DNA from: Bacteroidetes bacterium MED-G20
GTDB lineage: Bacteria; Bacteroidota; Bacteroidia; Flavobacteriales_D; Parvicellaceae
Length of the DNA stretch: 44,664 nt
NCBI GenBank assembly: GCA_002457645.1
Contig: NTKH01000004.1
Coordinates: 1 to 44,664, forward strand
Direction: 5' to 3'
The notes beneath the pieces were generated by a model. It had not been told where the DNA came from, ran no database searches, and saw nothing but the letters and a program-made list of their open reading frames with translations. Of the stretch, positions 7,993 through 17,839 are shown in pieces (positions within the stretch are counted from its first letter, which is position 1; every line of letters starts with the position of its first letter). Position numbers and translations under genes: made by a program.

Positions 7993-9255
7993 ATGAGCAA
8001 TAACTATTTAAATATGGATTTATTGCGATTTACTACTGCAGGAAGCGTAGATGATGGTAAAAGCACTTTAATAGGCAGATTGCTATACGATAGTAAATCC
8101 ATTTTTGAAGATCAAATGGAAGCCATTGAAAATGCAAGTTCTAAAAAAGGGGAGGAAAAAGTAAATTTAGCTTTACTTACCGATGGATTAAGAGCCGAAA
8201 GAGAACAAGGCATTACAATTGATGTCGCTTACAGATATTTTGCTACTCCCAAAAGAAAATTTATCGTTGCAGATACTCCAGGTCACATTCAATATACTCG
8301 AAATATGGTTACCGGAGCAAGTACGGCCAATTTAGCCATTATTTTAGTAGATGCTAGGAATGGAATTGTTGAGCAAACCAAAAGACATTCATTTATAGCA
8401 TCCTTATTAGGGATACCTCATATTATTTACTGTATCAATAAAATGGATTTAGTTGATTACAACGTAAAAACATTTACAAAAATAAAAGAGGAATTGACAG
8501 GTTTTAGTTCTAAGTTAAATACCAAGGACGTAAGGTTTATTCCAATTAGTGCCTTAAATGGAGATAATATTGTTAATAGGTCTAATGAAATGGAATGGTA
8601 TGAAGGAAGTACGTTGCTGCATACTTTAGAAAACATTCATATTGCATCAGATTACAACCTTATTGATTGTAGATTTCCTATCCAGAATGTAATAAGGCCT
8701 CAAAATAAAAAATTCCATGATTTTAGAGGATATGCAGGAAGAATCTCAGGAGGAGTATTTAAAAAAGGGGATGAAGTTGTGGTTTTACCATCAGGATTTC
8801 TTTCTAAAATTAAATCTATTGTAACTTACAATAAAGAAATTGATGAAGCCCATGCTCCCATGTCAGTTACGGTGACACTTAATGATGATTTTGATATTAG
8901 TAGAGGAGATATGATCGTAAGGGAAAATAATCAACCAAGAATCCTAAAAGAAATTGAATTAATGGTTTGTTGGCTTGACGAAAATCCTTTAATAGAAAAA
9001 GGAAAATATACTGTTAAACATACTTCAAAAGAGGTTAGGGGCATTATTAAAGAAATTTTATATAAGATTGACATTAATACACTTCACAGAAATGTTGAAG
9101 ATCGAAAAATTAATTGCAATGATATTGCGCGAATTACCATTAAATTATCCCAACCATTGTTAGTAGATAAATACAATGATAACAGATCAACTGGAAGTTT
9201 GATAATAATTGATGAAAATACCAACAATACTGTTGGTGCAGGAATGATTATTTAA
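7993..9255 (+). CDS. cysN: sulfate adenylyltransferase subunit 1, GTPase
   Basis: GTP hydrolysis by CysN drives APS synthesis by CysD. With the ATG at 7993 it is 420 residues; a TTG-type extension 57 bases upstream runs back inside cysD and is unlikely. The elongation-factor-like G domain shows GSVDDGKST (residues 17-25), the switch region REQGITIDVAYRYF, DTPGH and NKMD, followed by translation-factor barrel domains to the C-terminus. There is no APS kinase domain, in line with a separate cysC. The TAA shares three bases with the stop of the convergent tonB gene, leaving no room between them for a classic terminator. Confidence 0.95.
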   Translation: MSNNYLNMDLLRFTTAGSVDDGKSTLIGRLLYDSKSIFEDQMEAIENASSKKGEEKVNLALLTDGLRAEREQGITIDVAYRYFATPKRKFIVADTPGHIQYTRNMVTGASTANLAIILVDARNGIVEQTKRHSFIASLLGIPHIIYCINKMDLVDYNVKTFTKIKEELTGFSSKLNTKDVRFIPISALNGDNIVNRSNEMEWYEGSTLLHTLENIHIASDYNLIDCRFPIQNVIRPQNKKFHDFRGYAGRISGGVFKKGDEVVVLPSGFLSKIKSIVTYNKEIDEAHAPMSVTVTLNDDFDISRGDMIVRENNQPRILKEIELMVCWLDENPLIEKGKYTVKHTSKEVRGIIKEILYKIDINTLHRNVEDRKINCNDIARITIKLSQPLLVDKYNDNRSTGSLIIIDENTNNTVGAGMII

Positions 9256-9932
9256 CTGATTCTAAATTTGATAGGTAGCGTAAATCTGGCATTTACCGCA
9301 GTCCCTCTTTGTCTTCCTGGCGTCCACTTTGGCATTGATTTTACCACTCTTTGTGCTTCACTGTCTAAAGTTTTATGCACTCCTTTCACTACTCTTACAT
9401 CCTTGATGGTGCCATCTTTCCAAACAACAAACTGAACAAAGACTTTTCCTTGAATTCCATTCTCTTTTGCCATTTCTGGATATTGAATATTTTTTCCTAG
9501 ATACTCATATAACTTGGCCATTCCACCAATAAATTCTGGATTTTCTTCTACAACATCAAAAATTTGTTCTACCACTGGCTCAGGCTCTTCTTCAACTTCA
9601 ATAACAATATCTATATCTGCTTCTTGATCAATAATGATGACATTAGTTTCCTCTCTTTCGTCTTCTTCCTCCAATACCTCAACCTCTTCTGGGGGAGCGG
9701 GTGGTGGTGGTGGTGGTGGTGGTGGTGGTGGTGTATTTGGGTTAATTTCAACCACTTCTTCGTCTTCAAGGGCTGTTAGGGAAGACTCAATACTAGCGCC
9801 AGCTAAATCAATTTTTTTATATTCAACAAGACAAAGAATAAAAGCAATTACTAAAACCAAACCAGATAGAACATAAACGGTTCTTGACTTGATGTCTTCA
9901 GCATCTACTGCAGGATTTTTTTTGGGCTTCAT
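9252..9932 (-). CDS. energy transducer TonB family protein
   Basis: 226 residues. A cytoplasmic N-terminus is followed by one membrane helix (about residues 18-37), an acidic periplasmic linker with eleven prolines (68-78) then Ala-Pro-Pro, an Asp/Glu-rich stretch to about residue 125, and a C-terminal TonB domain. The last has the family's FIGGMAKLYEYL, IQYPEMAKENGIQGKVFVQF and KWTPGRQRG motifs. TonB carries proton-motive energy from ExbB/ExbD to outer-membrane receptors. Bacteroidota have many paralogues, so I give no number. It follows gcvH by 59 bases on the same strand and is the last gene of the maeB-ruvA-sprA-gcvH run. Its stop overlaps the convergent cysN stop. Confidence 0.93.
   Translation of the reverse strand: MKPKKNPAVDAEDIKSRTVYVLSGLVLVIAFILCLVEYKKIDLAGASIESSLTALEDEEVVEINPNTPPPPPPPPPPPAPPEEVEVLEEEDEREETNVIIIDQEADIDIVIEVEEEPEPVVEQIFDVVEENPEFIGGMAKLYEYLGKNIQYPEMAKENGIQGKVFVQFVVWKDGTIKDVRVVKGVHKTLDSEAQRVVKSMPKWTPGRQRGTAVNARFTLPIKFRIS
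9700..9732. repeat. (GGT)11 trinucleotide repeat inside the TonB-like gene
   Basis: Eleven perfect GGT units on the plus strand read as CCA proline codons in the gene and encode most of its eleven-proline run. A perfect trinucleotide tract can slip in replication, changing linker length in steps of one proline without a frameshift. Confidence 0.9.
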
Positions 9933-9991
9933 ATTATTTTATAAAAATAACTATTTAAAAGAAAATATTCAAAAACCATACCAAAATGATA

Positions 9992-10369
9992 CTAAATTAT
10001 GCTGTTTTTATAATCTTCTGCTGAAAGCAAATGTTCCAGTTCTGAAAGGTCACTGACCTTCATCTTAATCATCCACCCTTCATTATAAGGATCTTCATTG
10101 ACTTTTTCCGGATTGGTTTCTAAAGATTCGTTAAACTCTAAAATTTCTCCAGAAATAGGCATAAAAAGATCCGATACCGTTTTAACAGCTTCAACAGTTC
10201 CAAAAACTTCTTCTTTTTGCAATGTTTCATCTAAAGTGTCTACTTCCACATAGACAATATCACCAAGTTCTCCTTGAGCAAAGTCAGTAATTCCAATAAT
10301 AGCAATATCATTTTCGATTTTAACCCACTCGTGGTCTTTTGTATACTTTAAATCATTTGGAACATTCAT
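9992..10369 (-). CDS. gcvH: glycine cleavage system H protein
   Basis: 125 residues with the ATG at 10369; a TTG two codons earlier would add only Met-Ile. GcvH carries the lipoyl arm that shuttles aminomethyl groups between the P, T and L proteins of the glycine cleavage complex. Lipoylation should be at Lys63 in [35 protein letters not shown] and NEGWM are also standard. The other gcv genes are not in this window. It lies 36 bases after sprA on the same strand. A gcvH near sprA is common in Flavobacteria (from memory), so the position reflects conserved order rather than a functional link to secretion. Confidence 0.96.
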   Translation of the reverse strand: MNVPNDLKYTKDHEWVKIENDIAIIGITDFAQGELGDIVYVEVDTLDETLQKEEVFGTVEAVKTVSDLFMPISGEILEFNESLETNPEKVNEDPYNEGWMIKMKVSDLSELEHLLSAEDYKNSII

Positions 10370-10405
10370 TATCAATTATTTTGAAGCAAATTAACAAAAA
10401 AAATA

Positions 10406-13400
10406 TTATCTAAGCTGAAATCTGAGAGCAAAACCGGCATTGGTATTGGCCGTAGGAAAAGAGGTTGAAACAAATGGAGTATTCACCCTTCTATCAAAAT
10501 ATATTCTAAGCATTAATTGCTTGGTTAAATTATAGTCTCCAGAAAATTGAATACTAACCGCACGCTGTCCAGCAGTTGCTTGATTTTGATTTTCGATAAT
10601 TTTTCTTGTAATAGTCTTATTATCTCTAACGGAAACATCTAATCTCATTCTTAAATCACTTGGATCTAAAGTTTTACCAGAAATTTTTATAGGAAGAGAT
10701 AATTTTCTCCAAGTGTATCCCGAACCGAACTTTATTTCACTTCCCTTGATTTCAGTAATTTGATTATTGGCTAAGCTTAAGGAAATATTTCTGTCTTTTT
10801 TAATTTCTAATTTAACTGACATGTTATTGGCAAGAGTTAAGTCAACTCCAAGTAAAGGAGCAAACTGTTCTAAAATATTCATGGTCATAATTTGTTTTTG
10901 AGAAATAAAATTTCCAGCAATATCTGTTTGAGTAGCATTTCCAGCTGCATCCCATTGACCACTTAAATTAGTAGTATAATTTCCCAATGAAAAATTAGAT
11001 CTATACGCATGAGTAAAGGAGAGTTTCTTAATATATTTTCTTAAAGATTTTATTTTACCAATTCCATCAAAAGTAATTCGCCAATTTGGTAATGGAATTC
11101 TTTGTTTTAGAGGATTTATATTATTTAATGAAGGTGTTTCGCCCAAATAAGCACACATAAAAGCCCCAATGATTACATCCTGCTGAGTACTATCATAACC
11201 AGTGTAATATCCGCTATTCTCCAAATTATTAGGGGCATTTGGATTTGATTGAGACATTAAACTTGAAATACTTTGGCGGTAAGAAAGTAAATTCTCCCAT
11301 ATTTGATTCGATAGAGTAGTATCATTCATTTTATCAGCTTTGAAAGCTGTATTCCAAGTAATTATGGAAGTGCTGAAAGAACCATTAAATTGATTATTTA
11401 AAAGTGCAAAAGATCTGTCATCATCTAAACCAAGATTTGAAGTCCTATTCTCCATTAGATTCCTGTCAGCTGAAAGATCAATTCTTAAGCTTTTAATGGG
11501 CTTAATAGAGGCTTTAAAAGTCATATTTTCAGTATGATTAACAATATACTGAGTACTTATATATTGGTAGTTATTGGTATCTACCAACCAATTATTTTGG
11601 GCAGCATGATTGGCAAAAATAAAATTCGTTTTATTGCCTAGCATATCTCTTTCTTGATATCCTCCAGCAATGAAATCCATTCCAGGTGCTAACCAATTGT
11701 CATCCATCCCTAATAAGTTAGTTCTATTGGCATATCCTGGAAGCATAATACCATCATTTGTATTAAAAGTTGCATTCACACTTTTTACAGACATTAGAAT
11801 CCTTGCAAATTGATCTAAAATTTTAATATCACTTTCTTCTTTCTTTTTCTTTGAGCTATCTGATTTTTCATCTTTTGAATTGGACTTTTTACCTCCTTTT
11901 GTAGTATTACTTCTAGCTCTTGAAATTCGAGAATTTCCATACTTTTTATTTACCTTTTTCAAATATGGAACTTTATTGTAAAGTGCTATGAAATTTAGTT
12001 TTCCTGACCAAGCGATGACACGAGAGTTCTGAACAATATTTCCTACTGATAAAGTATCATTATCAAGAGCTAAAGGAGCGCGAGTCCAATCAAAATTCCC
12101 AGTATATCTCGTAGTTAATGAAATCCAATCGGTTAGCGGAAAACTTTTTAATGGCCATTTGAATGATACATTTCCAACATGATTATAATTCATATTTTCA
12201 CCAAATGTTTTTAGACTGTTATTGATTACTTCTTGGTCTAATTCGTCTTCATACCCAAAAATACCATAATCTATTTTACCTGGAGTTTCTCTTACAAATG
12301 CTCCATTGGTAGCTTGTAAATCAAATTTTAAGTTTTTAGTTATATCATATTTAAAGTCATAATTTCTGTCCCAATTAAACTGTTTACCATACTGTGGAAC
12401 CTCAAAATTTTCACCACCCGGAAAATTGTATCTAGTTGAAAATATATTATAAGTTCTGTTCATATTTGAACGAATAGCAATTTGCTTTGGAAGTAGATAG
12501 ATATTAAAATCTCTTATCAACCTTAACCATTTAGATTTTCTCAAAAAAGAATTTTTCTTGAATGGTTCAAAAGGTTTAACCTTGCTATTATATAAATAAT
12601 TAACAGACCCAAGGTAATTCCTTTGTAAATCTTGTCTGGTATTAATGTCTCTGTGAGATAATTCAGTAAAAGAATAATTAAAACTAAAGTTGGATATGTC
12701 CCAAGGAAGGGCAATTTGTTGATTGAATTTCTTTTTCTTTTTTGAAATTATTTTTTCAGCTACTTCTTCCTTTTCATTAAGCTCTTCTTTAAGTGGTTCT
12801 TTTTTATTTGTTAATTTTTTATTTATTGCTTTCTTTGGGGGTTTACTTTTCTTTTTTCCATCAAATTTTATGTTGGTAAAATTGATTGATTTTCTTTCAG
12901 TTAAATCAATACCGTTATAGAATCTATCATTCCATAAGTTCTCAGCTTCATTTGGGCTTTTCTCAAATAATAAATCTGGACTTAAAGGGTCATACAAAGG
13001 TTTAATGACATTTCTTGAATAGCCAACATACATAGGGAGATTTATGCCAGACTGATCACCAAAAAACTTATCTAAATTAACAGTACTTGAAGCATCAAAA
13101 CCATAGATAAATTCTTGTTGTCTTTCACTCACTCTTTTTTCTATACTTCCAAAACCAGGAGTTGAATAGTTTCCGGAAACAGCTAAATCTGCAAAGTCTG
13201 CAAGGTTGGCTGTCATTCTTCCAATAGCTGCCCATCCCCCATTTTCATTAAAGTCACTTAACCTTAATTCGTTTACCCAAATTTCAACACATTTTTCTAA
13301 TCCATCGTCTGGTTGCCATTGGTTATTAGGATCATTACTCTTAGGATTTCTAACGCCAATCATTATTGTTTTTAAACCCTGTAAATTCGGATTTCCAACT

Positions 13401-16400
13401 ACTGTAATATTAGAACTAGGATTATCAGGATCAAATCTTGAATATCTATCAAAATTGCTGAATTCTGATGCATTTCTGTTCTTTTTTAATTCTTTTAAAT
13501 GATTTAAATTAATAGTTAAGTTATTCTCTTGAGGCCAAACTGAACTTGCAGCATTATTTCCCCATGGAGAAATTTTAACAGGCATTTCATACTCATAATA
13601 ATTAGAAACAAAATCTGTTCCAAGCCTGATAAAAACTGTTGCTTCATTGTCATTGATGGGTTCTGAACCTGCATTAGGTTCTCCATGAACAAACATTTGT
13701 ATTTTGTTGTAATTTCTAATATCTAAATTAACGTTTCTATAAATAGCTCTTGAATCACCATCTTTCAATCCACATACATCTAATACTAAACTTTGTTCAT
13801 TTTGTTGGGCCAAGTTGGCTGTTTGATAATTGGTTTCTCTGATAATACCCTCAGGTAAAACATAATTTATAGGGTCTCTAGTTCCGTTATCTTCAAGATT
13901 TACTGCACTAACATTAAAAAAAGTATTGGCTTCTTCATTTTGAATATATTCACCATCTGCCAATAAACTGCCTAAGTACCTTCTCCATTCTCCCCTAATT
14001 AATTCTAGTCTAGCAAATCTCAATGTCACATTTTCGCTCCATCCATGTAAAAACATTCTTATAAAGCGAATGGATCTAAAATCTTGAATATCATTTATTC
14101 TTTTTGAAAATGAAGTTACTGGAACCCTAAACTGGTACCAATAAACCTCTTTTTGAGTATCGGGGTCAATATATAGTACTTTATCCGTAATAAAATTTTT
14201 ACCCACTTCCATTTTATTGGGCTTAAAATCTATCTTATATTGAAAATAACTCTCAGATTCACTTAAATTATTATCCAAATTAATGTCCTCTACATTAGGT
14301 AAAGTTGAAGCAGAAGTAGGGTAGCGATCCGCATTCATAGTATCTGACATTTCTGAAGTTGGAGAATTTCCATCTGGATTATTATAGTCTTTATACCTAT
14401 CTCTTATGCTTACCTGATCCGTGTCATAATCATCATCTCTATAGTAATTGAAATTATCTGCAGAAGGATCGTTTATAATTTTAGAAATGATACTGGGGTC
14501 TGAAATATGGTTTTGAATTTTAGAAATATAATTATTAAAATAGGATAATTCTTGATTGTCAGCTAGTCCGTCAAATCCAATATCTTGAAACTGTCTGGAA
14601 GATAAGTTGTTATTAAAGGCATTAACGACAACTTGAGTATTGGGAACCACACCCCAAGAAGTATACTCTAATTCATTGGAATAAGCATCATAATCTCCAT
14701 CAGGTGGCAGTCCATTTTCAAATGACTTTCTTCCATCTCTTAGTAAGTCTTCAGAAACATTTCCAAGATTGAAATAAAACTCACCACCAGAACTATTCTC
14801 CGAATCTTCGTTAAAAGGGTCCATAATCCAAAACTGTATAAATTCAATATTAGCAGCTTCAAAATCATTTGTAGTAAGAGTTCTCATAATCCCTCCCCAT
14901 CTAGTTTCTGGATCATTCAAATTACCATTAGTTTGGTTCAGTCCAGCGCTATAATTTCCTGGTTCTACATCAAAATTATAAGGACCTCTTTCATTAGGAT
15001 AATATGAGATATCAAAAACAGGAATATTGGTCAACTGACCTGTTCCAAGTTGTTTATTAGGAAAAACTTCATCAACCAATACCTGTCTCATTAAATGATT
15101 TTCTTGTAAAGCAGATCCTTTAATATGGGTTGGCGTCAAAGAAGATGTTCTACTATGAAATAGCGGGTCAATAACATACCACGAAAATTTTGCTCTGTTT
15201 TTTCCATAATTGATATCATTATATAAAGATGCTTCTGGAAAAAGATTGGGTTGGCCCTGAGGAACTGATGCTAAAACCCAATTATTTATAGTTCTAATGT
15301 CTATAGCACTTTGACTCCCTTCAAAATCATCGATATACGAAGATCCGTTTTCTTGTGTAATATCAATTGCCTTATTGTGTCCAGGTATTAAAGCAGCTAC
15401 TTCTCCAGAAAAATTGACCATTGACTTTTTCTTAGTTTCTATAAATGGAAGCATATCTACCCACTTAGTTAAAATTGGAACTTCTTTTTTAAATCCTCCA
15501 TCAAGACCCAGCATAGTATTGGAAATGGGTTCATCACCTGCATTAACTTTAGGGGTAAGAGGTCTTTCTTTAAGTTTAAGTATAGTAGCTCCAATATTGG
15601 CATCTTTATTTATTTTATAATCTAAATGAGTCCCCAATAAGGTCTTCATTTGCACACTGAATAAAGAATTACTTTCCAAAGAAATTTTAATTGGAGTCCC
15701 TGAACTAAGAATACCATCATCTAAAATTTTAACTCTCCCCAAATTATAATCTACCATATATTGTGCTCCCTCAGTTAAAATTTGGCCGCCTGCAGTAACC
15801 ACAACAGAGCCCTGAGGAATATTCATAGCATTGAGGGAGATTTCAGAACTTACAGAGGATTGATAAGTGCCCTTAATTTTGAATCTGTTGATTTCAGGCA
15901 ATTGTTGAGCCGCAGTTTTTGTACTGTCGTACAATTGTGTAAATGCTACCTTTTCTATAATAGTTGATGAAATTCCTTGTGCCAACATTTTTTGTTCTAA
16001 GGTTTTCCCAAAAGGTTCTATTGTTGTAAAATACAACCTTCCATTTCTAGGATTAATCGTTCCTCCGTTTGCAATTTTCCCTTGGTTTGAAGTAATGGGA
16101 ACAAAATCAAATAAGCCATCCTGATATAACTGCTGCTGTTGATTTAATCTATCTAAATCAAGCAGTTGAATTAATAATTTATCATCCACACCAGGCTTAG
16201 GAATGTAATTAATATCTATTGAAGTTGATGGGTTATTGTACCATATATCTAACCTAAAATTATTTGGATCAACCTGATATGCCCCCAAAGAATAGACATT
16301 CTTCATCATTAAATCCCATAATTTTTTCTTTGGATTTCTTACAGTAGATTTTAATAGTTTTAGAAAAAGAGCGCTTTGGCCAGCAACTCCGTCTGTAGAG

Positions 16401-17830
16401 AGTTCCCCGACTTGATAGGTCTTTCCAGCGTAAGTATATTGATAAGATACTCCAAGAACTTGATCATTATTAAGCGATTGATTTAATGAAATAAATCCTA
16501 AAACTGAATTATAAGCAAATTCATTTGAAGTAAGCATTCTAGCGTTTTCAACTTTTTCAAACTCTATTCCTTGCTCCATATTATAATTGGGTCCAGAAAG
16601 CTCATTACTTGCGTTCACATAATTTCTAATATTAGAATTGGACTTAATATTATTATATAATCCATTATGATTATTATCGGGGACGTTATACCCTCCAGAA
16701 ACCCATATTGGATTTTCAAGCTGAGTTATTCTTGGCTCTCCTAAATCAGTAAAACATAAAATATTTCTAGTGTTCTGAATAGTATTATTTCTATTTGTCA
16801 CCCAAACTTCTATTCTTTGAATTTGAATTCCAGAAGTTATCATGGGAAGGGTTTTCATAGATTGGTCATAACTGTCTCTATAATAAAAACTCAAGAAAAA
16901 ATGACGATTTTCTTCGTAATTATCTGCATTGATTTCAAACTCATTAAGTTGGGCTCCTCCTGAAACTTCAATTTCTTTTTTCTGGCCTTTTTGTTGAGAT
17001 AATACAGTAGTAGCTGTTAATTTACCAAATTTTAACTCCGATTTAATTCCAAATAAACTTTGACTTCCAGAAATCAAGGTACTATTTAAAGGTAAAGTGA
17101 CATTTCCAGCTTCTAATTTTTGAAGAATATCATCTTCCTTTCCAGAATAATCTAAATTTAATTGATTATCAAAATCAAAAGTTGCCTCTGTATTGTAGTT
17201 AAAACCTAAATCCATTAAATCTCCAATTTTACCTGTTAAATTCATTTGAATTTTTTGATCGAAATCAAAAGTGGTAATTCTTCTATTTCTTTCTGGAAGA
17301 ACTGGATTATCAGTTCTCGAAGAGTTGAGACCGAAACTAAGTTCTGCTGATCCTTGTGGTCTTATTTCCACAAAATCGCTTCCGAAAATTTTCTTTGCGG
17401 GCGGCTCGTTTATCTTTATTTCATCCTCAATATTTTTGTACTTATAATCTGAAATATCATCTAGATTTTTTTTCCAAAAGTCTGACATTGACTTTTGATG
17501 CTGTATTTTTAAATAGTCATCCAATGATACTTCACTAGATGGTCTAAAACTTAAAGAATCTCCTAACAAAGAATTATAAATATATTGACCAGTAATAGGG
17601 TCATACTGCACATTATTTTGAATATTTAAAGGAAGATTAAAATCAATTATTCCTAATGAAAAATTAGTAGGATCTAAAGGATCGTTAATTGGAAAAATTA
17701 AATCTACTTCAGGGGAGTCGATCGCCATTTTTCGAGCAATAGGATTTTCTTTTGCTTTAACCTTAATTCCTAAAAGGGTGGTTAAAACAATTATAAAAAC
17801 TATTTTACTTAAAAAAAAATTATTTAGCAA
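10406..17830 (-). CDS. sprA: type IX secretion outer-membrane translocon SprA
   Basis: 2474 residues, close to the roughly 2400 of Flavobacterium johnsoniae SprA (Sov in Porphyromonas), a 36-strand barrel that passes folded cargo across the outer membrane. The N-terminus is a signal peptide (LSKIVFIIVLTTLLGIKVKA). Family stretches include FGLNSSRTDNPVLPERNR, TTFDFDQKIQMNLTGKIGD and LPLNSTLISGSQSLFGIKS in the first 300 residues, and the typical porin-like end in FALRFQLR. The start is TTG at 17830; the in-frame ruvA TAA is only 9 bases upstream, and the next ATG would remove the signal peptide. Two Lys-rich insertions (about residues 1657-1702 and 1967-2000) look like extramembrane loops. It needs PorV, plug and Gld motor proteins encoded elsewhere. 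Confidence 0.97.
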   Translation of the reverse strand: MLNNFFLSKIVFIIVLTTLLGIKVKAKENPIARKMAIDSPEVDLIFPINDPLDPTNFSLGIIDFNLPLNIQNNVQYDPITGQYIYNSLLGDSLSFRPSSEVSLDDYLKIQHQKSMSDFWKKNLDDISDYKYKNIEDEIKINEPPAKKIFGSDFVEIRPQGSAELSFGLNSSRTDNPVLPERNRRITTFDFDQKIQMNLTGKIGDLMDLGFNYNTEATFDFDNQLNLDYSGKEDDILQKLEAGNVTLPLNSTLISGSQSLFGIKSELKFGKLTATTVLSQQKGQKKEIEVSGGAQLNEFEINADNYEENRHFFLSFYYRDSYDQSMKTLPMITSGIQIQRIEVWVTNRNNTIQNTRNILCFTDLGEPRITQLENPIWVSGGYNVPDNNHNGLYNNIKSNSNIRNYVNASNELSGPNYNMEQGIEFEKVENARMLTSNEFAYNSVLGFISLNQSLNNDQVLGVSYQYTYAGKTYQVGELSTDGVAGQSALFLKLLKSTVRNPKKKLWDLMMKNVYSLGAYQVDPNNFRLDIWYNNPSTSIDINYIPKPGVDDKLLIQLLDLDRLNQQQQLYQDGLFDFVPITSNQGKIANGGTINPRNGRLYFTTIEPFGKTLEQKMLAQGISSTIIEKVAFTQLYDSTKTAAQQLPEINRFKIKGTYQSSVSSEISLNAMNIPQGSVVVTAGGQILTEGAQYMVDYNLGRVKILDDGILSSGTPIKISLESNSLFSVQMKTLLGTHLDYKINKDANIGATILKLKERPLTPKVNAGDEPISNTMLGLDGGFKKEVPILTKWVDMLPFIETKKKSMVNFSGEVAALIPGHNKAIDITQENGSSYIDDFEGSQSAIDIRTINNWVLASVPQGQPNLFPEASLYNDINYGKNRAKFSWYVIDPLFHSRTSSLTPTHIKGSALQENHLMRQVLVDEVFPNKQLGTGQLTNIPVFDISYYPNERGPYNFDVEPGNYSAGLNQTNGNLNDPETRWGGIMRTLTTNDFEAANIEFIQFWIMDPFNEDSENSSGGEFYFNLGNVSEDLLRDGRKSFENGLPPDGDYDAYSNELEYTSWGVVPNTQVVVNAFNNNLSSRQFQDIGFDGLADNQELSYFNNYISKIQNHISDPSIISKIINDPSADNFNYYRDDDYDTDQVSIRDRYKDYNNPDGNSPTSEMSDTMNADRYPTSASTLPNVEDINLDNNLSESESYFQYKIDFKPNKMEVGKNFITDKVLYIDPDTQKEVYWYQFRVPVTSFSKRINDIQDFRSIRFIRMFLHGWSENVTLRFARLELIRGEWRRYLGSLLADGEYIQNEEANTFFNVSAVNLEDNGTRDPINYVLPEGIIRETNYQTANLAQQNEQSLVLDVCGLKDGDSRAIYRNVNLDIRNYNKIQMFVHGEPNAGSEPINDNEATVFIRLGTDFVSNYYEYEMPVKISPWGNNAASSVWPQENNLTINLNHLKELKKNRNASEFSNFDRYSRFDPDNPSSNITVVGNPNLQGLKTIMIGVRNPKSNDPNNQWQPDDGLEKCVEIWVNELRLSDFNENGGWAAIGRMTANLADFADLAVSGNYSTPGFGSIEKRVSERQQEFIYGFDASSTVNLDKFFGDQSGINLPMYVGYSRNVIKPLYDPLSPDLLFEKSPNEAENLWNDRFYNGIDLTERKSINFTNIKFDGKKKSKPPKKAINKKLTNKKEPLKEELNEKEEVAEKIISKKKKKFNQQIALPWDISNFSFNYSFTELSHRDINTRQDLQRNYLGSVNYLYNSKVKPFEPFKKNSFLRKSKWLRLIRDFNIYLLPKQIAIRSNMNRTYNIFSTRYNFPGGENFEVPQYGKQFNWDRNYDFKYDITKNLKFDLQATNGAFVRETPGKIDYGIFGYEDELDQEVINNSLKTFGENMNYNHVGNVSFKWPLKSFPLTDWISLTTRYTGNFDWTRAPLALDNDTLSVGNIVQNSRVIAWSGKLNFIALYNKVPYLKKVNKKYGNSRISRARSNTTKGGKKSNSKDEKSDSSKKKKEESDIKILDQFARILMSVKSVNATFNTNDGIMLPGYANRTNLLGMDDNWLAPGMDFIAGGYQERDMLGNKTNFIFANHAAQNNWLVDTNNYQYISTQYIVNHTENMTFKASIKPIKSLRIDLSADRNLMENRTSNLGLDDDRSFALLNNQFNGSFSTSIITWNTAFKADKMNDTTLSNQIWENLLSYRQSISSLMSQSNPNAPNNLENSGYYTGYDSTQQDVIIGAFMCAYLGETPSLNNINPLKQRIPLPNWRITFDGIGKIKSLRKYIKKLSFTHAYRSNFSLGNYTTNLSGQWDAAGNATQTDIAGNFISQKQIMTMNILEQFAPLLGVDLTLANNMSVKLEIKKDRNISLSLANNQITEIKGSEIKFGSGYTWRKLSLPIKISGKTLDPSDLRMRLDVSVRDNKTITRKIIENQNQATAGQRAVSIQFSGDYNLTKQLMLRIYFDRRVNTPFVSTSFPTANTNAGFALRFQLR

Positions 17831-17839
17831 CTTAGTGTT

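Noticed and set aside
9564-9876. Two plus-strand frames, one with a run of Trp and one with a run of Gly
   Set aside because: They are the antisense reading of the poly-proline (GGT)n region of the TonB gene; single-residue runs without any fold or start context.
12723-12920. Plus-strand frame rich in Phe opposite sprA
   Set aside because: Mirror of the Lys-rich insertion in SprA (AAA codons read as TTT); no support of its own.
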